Of a DNA stretch of 63,828 bases, positions 58,387 through 63,828 are shown in pieces (position 1 is the first letter of the stretch; each line of letters opens with the position of its first letter). The translations under genes were made by a program, and so were the position numbers. Below the pieces are notes generated by a model. That model saw only the letters and a list, made by a program, of their open reading frames with translations. It was not told the origin of the DNA and searched no databases. Source of the stretch: Gammaproteobacteria bacterium (GTDB taxonomy: Bacteria > Pseudomonadota > Gammaproteobacteria > Pseudomonadales > Azotimanducaceae); the NCBI GenBank assembly GCA_026707045.1, contig JAPOXO010000129.1, positions 88,155 through 151,982 on the forward strand. Reading direction: 5' to 3'.

Positions 58387-58552
58387 CAGTTATACGGCTG
58401 ATATGTAAGAGTTTCAGTAGAAGTAAAGGTTCCTTGAGCTGTAAACTGTGTAGGGTCTCGCTAGCAGACCCTTCTACAGTAGGACAGCACAAACTACGTA
58501 CTCCAACTCAATCCCGTGGACTAAAGAAAGAGTTCTAAGGAAATCGAGGGAC

Positions 58553-60463
58553 TCAACGGGTACTTCGTGGTGTCGGCCGAGCGGTCGAAGTCCCCCTGTT
58601 TCGCGGCCAAATGACATTTCCGCGCCGGACCTGTACGCGACCGCGTTCGACCAGACGCGCGTCTTGCTCGCTCAGGAATGCCTTTGCTTGATCAAGCTGT
58701 TCATCAGTCAAGTTGCCGCGCCAACGATTTGAGGCAATCAGCGTCATTGCCGCTCGGGACTGTACTTCGGTGGAGGGAAGACGATTCAGGGAGTCAAGAA
58801 GATTTTCTGGATTGGACCGAGACCACACGTTGACGATTGATTGGTAGTACTGCGTCTGGTTGGGTTCAACAAATTCTTCTGCGAGTTTCAAAGCCTGGTT
58901 GATGTCGCCCTGGCGAACTAATTCGTTGCCAACGTTTCCGTAGGCGGAGACTTTTGTTCTTCCGTCTCGAACTTTGGAGAGCATGTCGATGGCTTGCTGC
59001 AAGTTTGTTCGTGCAAGGTGTGCAATCACAGAGGATTCAAGGCCTTCCCTGTTCTCAGGTATTGGTTGATTGAGAGCGGTGTCAAGCGCAAGCTCGGGAT
59101 CAACGCCTGCGAGTTGGTAGAGCACCTCAGCCAACAATTCTCGCCTCATATTCGCAACTGTAGGATCCGTAAGAACCCAATTCAAAGCTTCATGGACATC
59201 CTCCCTAGACCAAATAGAGGTGAGAGACCACGCAATACTCGACCTGGTTCTGTTATCTTCCACATCGGAGAGAAGCTGTGAAGCCTCCATTGGGTCGCTT
59301 CGTGCAATTGCAACAATTGCTCCTTCGTGGGCCAGTCTCTGTACGTTATCCGGCAATTCGTCGATCCGTTCCAGTACCACGTACGGATCGTCACTAGCCC
59401 AACTTCGAACCACCGTTTCTTGCAATCGATTCTTGAGTTCGCTCGAGTCTAGTGTCGATACAGCTGCAAATGCGCGCTCCGGGTCCGTTCCTACCCAAGC
59501 TTGTGTGACTAGGTGGGCGATAGACCATCGACCCCCTTGGTCATGGAGAACTGCTTGATGGAATGCTTGTTCCAATTCATCCGGAGACATTCGATAGATA
59601 GTGGCACCGAGAACGATTTGACGCGTCGTCCAATCACCTAAAGTCTCCTGCATTGAGAGCAACGCACTAAATCCAGTTTCGTCATACCAAGCCTTCGCTG
59701 TCTCAACGAGAGTGGCGATTTGGGCCATGTTTTGTTGGTCGTCGTTTGTCAAGATTCCCCAAGTCGTGCTCGGGTCACCACCCGATTCAGCAATTCGGGA
59801 CTTTGCCATCAGGTCAAGTGCAAATTGCTCGTTTCCCAGTTCTTTCGCAATTCCCTTTCTCAAATCATCAGAGAGATCGCTTCGAGCCTGCAAGATCCCC
59901 AGTAGAGCAGCGTTTTTTCTGGATTTATTGAGCTTAGAAGCGCGCGCTATTGCGTCATCCAAATGACTTTGCGACCATTCGACAAATATCGCTGTTGTTA
60001 GTGATTGTTGCCGATGTGCTGGAAATTGATCAAGCTGCCCGATGGCCTTGTTTGGACTAATCGATGCGAATCGTTGAAAAATCGCTTGTTGAACGGTGTC
60101 TTGCAAACTGTCGGAAGAAATCTCTTTCGACTGGATTATTAGCTTCATCAAAGTCTGTTCGTTAGCGCCATCTAGGAATCCGTAAAGAGCGACTTTTCGA
60201 TCGAAGTCGCTCCCAATGTCACTTAACTGCTTGAGACTTTGTATGTGCTTAGGATTAGTAACGGTTCTTGATTGTGTTAAGTCCGTATCTCTCACAGATG
60301 ACTGGTGCGTTGCAGAGTCAGCGGAGGGTGCATCGAGCGGATCATTTGACTTTGGCTTGTGCAAGAAAGCCAGCAACCCGCCAACGAAGACAATTAGCCC
60401 CGCAATAGTGCAAGTAAGCACTATCGTTGACCTTCGAGTTTTCTTGTTAGATTGCGTCGTCAT
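58553..60463 (-). CDS. Membrane-anchored helical-repeat protein B (paralog)
   Basis: The 636-residue protein repeats the layout of its neighbour: a basic N-terminus (MTTQSNKKTRRST), a hydrophobic helix near residues 14-33, a short Ser/Asp linker and ~33-residue helical repeats such as WVGTDPERAFAAV, WASDDPYVVLERI and WSREDVHEALNWV. It ends in an Arg/Thr-rich tail. Tandem position and end-to-end similarity indicate a gene duplication. An exported scaffold or protein-binding solenoid is a plausible role, without direct evidence. Confidence 0.7.
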   Translation of the reverse strand: MTTQSNKKTRRSTIVLTCTIAGLIVFVGGLLAFLHKPKSNDPLDAPSADSATHQSSVRDTDLTQSRTVTNPKHIQSLKQLSDIGSDFDRKVALYGFLDGANEQTLMKLIIQSKEISSDSLQDTVQQAIFQRFASISPNKAIGQLDQFPAHRQQSLTTAIFVEWSQSHLDDAIARASKLNKSRKNAALLGILQARSDLSDDLRKGIAKELGNEQFALDLMAKSRIAESGGDPSTTWGILTNDDQQNMAQIATLVETAKAWYDETGFSALLSMQETLGDWTTRQIVLGATIYRMSPDELEQAFHQAVLHDQGGRWSIAHLVTQAWVGTDPERAFAAVSTLDSSELKNRLQETVVRSWASDDPYVVLERIDELPDNVQRLAHEGAIVAIARSDPMEASQLLSDVEDNRTRSSIAWSLTSIWSREDVHEALNWVLTDPTVANMRRELLAEVLYQLAGVDPELALDTALNQPIPENREGLESSVIAHLARTNLQQAIDMLSKVRDGRTKVSAYGNVGNELVRQGDINQALKLAEEFVEPNQTQYYQSIVNVWSRSNPENLLDSLNRLPSTEVQSRAAMTLIASNRWRGNLTDEQLDQAKAFLSEQDARLVERGRVQVRRGNVIWPRNRGTSTARPTPRSTR

Positions 60464-60846
60464 AGGTGTGGTCTCTAGATCTTGCTAGGCGGTAACTCAA
60501 GGCTCAGTGCCCTCTTGAAACCGTTTGCTTGAAGGCGGCAATTATTGCCTACACTCGGCGGCAACTCTCAACAGTTTGATTCTAAACGAGATTTTCTGAA
60601 TCCTACTGAACATCAATCTCGTGTTGTATTGAAGCCTTTGTTGATTCTACGTAGCCAATACGGCATTCCGTCGAAACCACGGCTTGAGTCAAACTTCAAA
60701 ATGTACCTTAGGCGAGTTTTCTCAGATATGTCAGTGGCGTTTTTCAGTAAAGATTGTGAGTACATGACGTATTAAACTATCGTTTGTGATCAAACTAAAG
60801 GCTCGAGCTCCAATAGAAATTGAGTCGAAGGCACAATTAGAACCAC
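60464..60846. other. Divergent intergenic region with a short palindrome
   Basis: This 383-base gap between the repeat protein B gene and the PhyH-like gene holds promoters for both. A perfect 13-base palindrome, GGCAATTATTGCC, lies at 60537-60549, 74 bases upstream of protein B, and the first half-site lies inside a GGCGGCAA repeat found again at 60557-60566. I do not call the 76-codon plus-strand frame at 60545-60775, which has no ribosome-binding site. Confidence 0.4.
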
Positions 60847-61986
60847 ATGCAACAAGATTCAAGCTCAACCGCGTCAGGCACATTGCCCAAAGTAGCTGAT
60901 CAGCACGAGACCATTCGTCTCTTACGTGAGGAGAATGCTCGTCTCAGATCTGACCTAGAGCACGTCGTAGCGAAATCGCGGGCACAAGACTCCGAAGAAA
61001 TCTGGACAGATGCGATGAGACGTGGCATCTCATACTCGGATGGGCAGTCTCAGACTAGCTCGATTGGTGCTGGAAGACTTCTCCGACAACTGTCAGGTAT
61101 TTCAAAGGAACGAATGAAGACCGGCAGAATTCGCAATAGCAACGAGTTCGAATATTTGCCTCGTCCATCTACGAACGAAGCCCAGTTGGAAGCTGATTTC
61201 GTTAGGTGGGGGTATTGTTTGGTACAGGATGCATTAAGTCCAACGCAGATTCAACGTCAGCTGGATCGCCTCCTGGATCAAGCGGAGGCCGAACGTAAGA
61301 TTGATACGGCCATCATGACCAGCCGAAATGAACGCGCACAGCTTGTCAACAATCTGGTTCTCAAAGGCGATGTCTTTCGAGACATCGTGGAGTTTAAGGA
61401 ATCAGCAGCACAACAAGGCCCGTTGGTAGATCGACTGTTGACCAAGATCATGGGACAGGGATTTGGACTTGGTTGTGCTCATGGCTCCATAGTTCATCAA
61501 GGAGGTGGGCTTCAGGAGCTTCATATCGACCAAGGATTGATGCCACTTCCTTACCCCCCGTGGCCATTTGGTTCTCTCATCATTTGGTGTTTCAGCGACT
61601 TCAGTCTTGAAGAGGGCGCGACGTACATCGTTCCCGGGTCCCATCGAACTTCAGACGGAACGACGGTGTTTTCCGTAGGTGTGAATTTGGTGGATTTAGT
61701 TGACTCCGATCCTGGATTAGTGGCTATCTGCGCGCCCGCTGGGACATGTATTCTTACCGATACGCGTGTGCTGCACTGTGGAGGACGTCGCACAGCTCCT
61801 GGAACACGTTACGGCATGAGGTGCCACTACAACAGGCATTTCATTCGAGCATTGCATGAGCAAAGCGGCGCAAACCATCACGTGCCCGACGACATCTACG
61901 AATTACTGTCGGATCGGCTCAAACACATGATGGGTATTACCCAAAGCAACCTGAACCCGATCGGGGAACTAACGAGCGACAGTTGA
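60847..61986 (+). CDS. Phytanoyl-CoA dioxygenase (PhyH)-like protein with N-terminal coiled coil
   Basis: The 379-residue protein has a short N-terminal coiled-coil helix (HETIRLLREENARLRSDLEH, residues 20-39) and a PhyH domain from about residue 105. The iron ligands are H226 and D228 (LQELHIDQG) and H310 (RVLHCGG), with R321 or R325 in GTRYGMRCHYNRH as the 2-oxoglutarate ligand. It is only weakly like the PhyH protein at 2337-3512. Substrate unknown. Its neighbour across a short gap is ferrochelatase on the opposite strand. Confidence 0.8.
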   Translation: MQQDSSSTASGTLPKVADQHETIRLLREENARLRSDLEHVVAKSRAQDSEEIWTDAMRRGISYSDGQSQTSSIGAGRLLRQLSGISKERMKTGRIRNSNEFEYLPRPSTNEAQLEADFVRWGYCLVQDALSPTQIQRQLDRLLDQAEAERKIDTAIMTSRNERAQLVNNLVLKGDVFRDIVEFKESAAQQGPLVDRLLTKIMGQGFGLGCAHGSIVHQGGGLQELHIDQGLMPLPYPPWPFGSLIIWCFSDFSLEEGATYIVPGSHRTSDGTTVFSVGVNLVDLVDSDPGLVAICAPAGTCILTDTRVLHCGGRRTAPGTRYGMRCHYNRHFIRALHEQSGANHHVPDDIYELLSDRLKHMMGITQSNLNPIGELTSDS

Positions 61987-62017
61987 CAAGTCTAGTGCCA
62001 ACAAGATTGAGAGAGTG

Positions 62018-63004
62018 CTATTTCTCTATTTCCTCGCGGATTAGTTTGACTAGAAACCGAATCCAAGCTGAATCCGTATTGAGCGATGAAATCAGTTGCA
62101 GCTCGTGACCACCAAGAGAGAGAAATAGTTTCCGAGCCTGAATTCCGATTTCTTCAAGTGTTTCCAGATTGTCTACCGTAAATGAAGGACAGACAACGGC
62201 AATTCTTCGAATTCCTCGAGCAGCAAGATTCCTAATGGTTTGCACCGTAGAAGGTTCTAACCATTTGAGCCTTCCCAATCGGGATTGAAACGACACGGAA
62301 AACGGAATTCCGAGATTTTCTCCTAAGGAGTGCGCCGTCTGTAGGCACTGATGCCTATAACAGGTGGCATGAGCGACAGAATTCATGACACAGCAATTAC
62401 TGCTCTTTAGGCAGTGAGCACCGGTCGGGTCCGCTTTCGAAATGTGCCTTTCTGGAAGGCTGTGGAAACTGATCACGATATGCTCGATGTCGCTACGAAG
62501 TTCGCTATTCGTGTGTTGCGACAGCGCTTCGAGATACTCAGGTCTGTCGAAGAAAGGTGCAATTACTGAAAGTCTACGATCACCGAGAAATCGTCGAGCG
62601 TGGTCCACCATTGTTGTGATGGTCGAATCTGCATATTGAGGATAGAGCGGGACGAGCACAATGTGATTCGCATACGGTTCTGACTCGAACGCTCTCAGTA
62701 TTGAAGGTTCGCCGTAGCGCATTCCCGCAACGGCGGGAAGGTCTTCGTGTCTCAGCTCCTGAGCAATTGCTTCGGTGAAGTAACGAAGTGGGCCTCCTTC
62801 ATGGGACCAGATTGACTTGTATGCGACAGAGGAACGCTTACTACGAAGGGGAGCCGCGAAGCCCTTAACCAACATTTGGCGGATGGGGCTAGGCAAGTCA
62901 ATCACGTAGGGATCGGTGAGAAATTCTCCGAGGAATTCTCGGACATGGGCTCTGGAGGGCGAAGCCGGGGATCCAAGATTTGCAACTACAACTCGCAGAC
63001 TCAT
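62018..63004 (-). CDS. hemH: Ferrochelatase
   Basis: The enzyme inserts iron into protoporphyrin IX at the membrane. From ATG 63004 the protein has 328 residues and starts MSLRVVVANLGSPASPSRAHVREFLGEFLTDPYVIDLP, the usual HemH N-terminus. SFHSLPERHISKADPTGAHC carries the catalytic His region and FQSRLGRLKWLEPST is conserved. A cysteine-rich loop, CLKSSNCC then CYRHQC, resembles the Fe-S-associated Cys sets reported in some bacterial ferrochelatases. Confidence 0.94.
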   Translation of the reverse strand: MSLRVVVANLGSPASPSRAHVREFLGEFLTDPYVIDLPSPIRQMLVKGFAAPLRSKRSSVAYKSIWSHEGGPLRYFTEAIAQELRHEDLPAVAGMRYGEPSILRAFESEPYANHIVLVPLYPQYADSTITTMVDHARRFLGDRRLSVIAPFFDRPEYLEALSQHTNSELRSDIEHIVISFHSLPERHISKADPTGAHCLKSSNCCVMNSVAHATCYRHQCLQTAHSLGENLGIPFSVSFQSRLGRLKWLEPSTVQTIRNLAARGIRRIAVVCPSFTVDNLETLEEIGIQARKLFLSLGGHELQLISSLNTDSAWIRFLVKLIREEIEK

Positions 63005-63217
63005 TTCAATTGCTAGATTCGGTTTGATACGGTTTTTATGAAACTGAACACGCAATATGTTGGGTGAAAGAATCTTCGATTCAGCCTCTGTACACGGACT
63101 TTCCGGGGCGTTTCCTTCAATTCAACAAATACCTTCGTTTGACACTATTTTCTCCGATGAAACTATCGTTGCCGATAATGCTTGTTGTCAACAGCAGCCT
63201 ACGAGTCTATTCGGTAA

Positions 63218-63828
63218 ATGAAGGCCATTGTGCAACATGAAGATCGCCTAGTGTGGAAGGAAGTACCGGGATTGCAACCAAAACGAGGCGAGGTTCGGAT
63301 TGCGGTTCGAGCGAGCGCTATAAATCGCGCAGACCTGTCTCAAAGAGCGGGCGGGTATCCGCCACCACCGGGAGCAAGTCCAATTCTTGGACTTGAATGT
63401 GCTGGAGTTGTGGACAAAGTCGGTGAAGGAGTAAACAGTATTGACAAGGGTGACCGCGTGTGTGCTCTCTTGTCCGGTGGAGGGTATGCCGAATCCGTAA
63501 CCGTACCGGCTTCGCAAGTCTTGCGGATTCCCGGCGATCTAAGTTTCGAATGTGCGGCTGCGCTTCCGGAAGTGTTTGCGACTGCATACTTGAACCTCTA
63601 TATGGAAGCTCAATTGCGGCCTGGAGAGTCAGTACTCATCCATGCCGGTGGTAGCGGGGTAGGTACATCAGCAGTTCAATTATGTAAGTCGTTTCAAAAT
63701 CCATGCTTTGTAACCGCAGGCTCTACGGAAAAGATTGAAAAGTGCAAAGAACTAGGAGCTACCGCAGGCTGTGTCCGGTCTGACGACGACTTTGAGAGAT
63801 TGGTGTCTGTGTGGACGCGAGAAAGAGG
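63218..63828 (+). CDS. NAD(P)H quinone oxidoreductase (PIG3/QOR type), 5' part
   Basis: The gene starts at ATG 63218 and runs off the right edge, so ~203 residues are visible. They show a GroES-like domain with SAINRADLSQRAGGYPPPPG and ILGLECAGVVDKVG, then the Rossmann fold with VLIHAGGSGVGTSAVQL. These match PIG3-type medium-chain reductases that lack the structural zinc site. It probably reduces quinones or other enones with NADPH. It is divergent from ferrochelatase. Confidence 0.9.
   Translation, partial: MKAIVQHEDRLVWKEVPGLQPKRGEVRIAVRASAINRADLSQRAGGYPPPPGASPILGLECAGVVDKVGEGVNSIDKGDRVCALLSGGGYAESVTVPASQVLRIPGDLSFECAAALPEVFATAYLNLYMEAQLRPGESVLIHAGGSGVGTSAVQLCKSFQNPCFVTAGSTEKIEKCKELGATAGCVRSDDDFERLVSVWTRER

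Noticed and set aside
60545-60775. 76-codon plus-strand frame in the divergent gap
   Set aside because: No ribosome-binding site and no family resemblance.

Overview
The window looks like chromosomal DNA of a gammaproteobacterium, probably an uncultivated marine or soil lineage of moderate G+C. This is inferred from gene order and protein style: ispB sits divergent to rplU-rpmA-obgE, rpsT is divergent to murJ-ribF-lspA, bamD is divergent to rluD, and a holD-like gene precedes rimI and prfC. The window also carries ilvB-ilvH-ilvC, msrP-msrQ and a Pseudomonas-type FabY. I see no phage, IS element, integrase or CRISPR array. One tRNA, tRNA-Pro(CGG), is present.

Layout. (1) 1-13,078, all on the minus strand: the start of a SpoIIM-like gene with its RDD partner, a FemAB/GNAT-like protein, a phytanoyl-CoA dioxygenase-like protein, two full-length ABC exporter half-transporters that probably form a heterodimer, a serine hydrolase overlapping an ABC-2 permease/ATPase pair, an LLM-class oxidoreductase and a small membrane protein. 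(2) 13,079-28,247, mostly housekeeping: a structured intergenic element with two perfect inverted repeats, a glyoxalase, an SDR, tRNA-Pro, a 56-residue Cys-rich membrane peptide, ispB, the L21/L27/Obg cluster, S20, MurJ, RibF, LspA, BamD, RluD and branched-chain amino-acid synthesis. ileS is absent from its usual place between ribF and lspA. (3) 28,330-32,872: a GOLPH3-like gene divergent from a tightly packed hydroxylase, GH3 acyl-amido synthetase and enolase-superfamily operon. (4) 33,093-42,731: msrPQ, pterin dehydratase, DAHP synthase, holD-like, rimI, prfC, a SirB1-like protein, fabY and moaB. (5) 42,864-63,828: a 1631-residue single-chain biotin-dependent carboxylase with an unusual domain order, a TauE-like transporter, a 1405-residue internally duplicated membrane protein, an Oar-like TonB-dependent receptor, two tandem paralogous helical-repeat proteins, a second PhyH-like protein, ferrochelatase and the start of a quinone oxidoreductase.

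The most promising uncharacterised systems are three. The first is the hydroxylase/GH3/enolase operon, where an amide-forming ligase is translationally coupled to an enolase-superfamily protein whose sixth-strand catalytic lysine is replaced by arginine. The second is the giant carboxylase near fabY, with order carboxyltransferase, carboxyltransferase, biotin carboxylase, biotin carrier and an EAFKV biotinylation motif. The third is the envelope block of the duplicated 1405-residue protein, the receptor and the tandem repeat proteins. All functional statements are from reading motifs and context; no database search was run.
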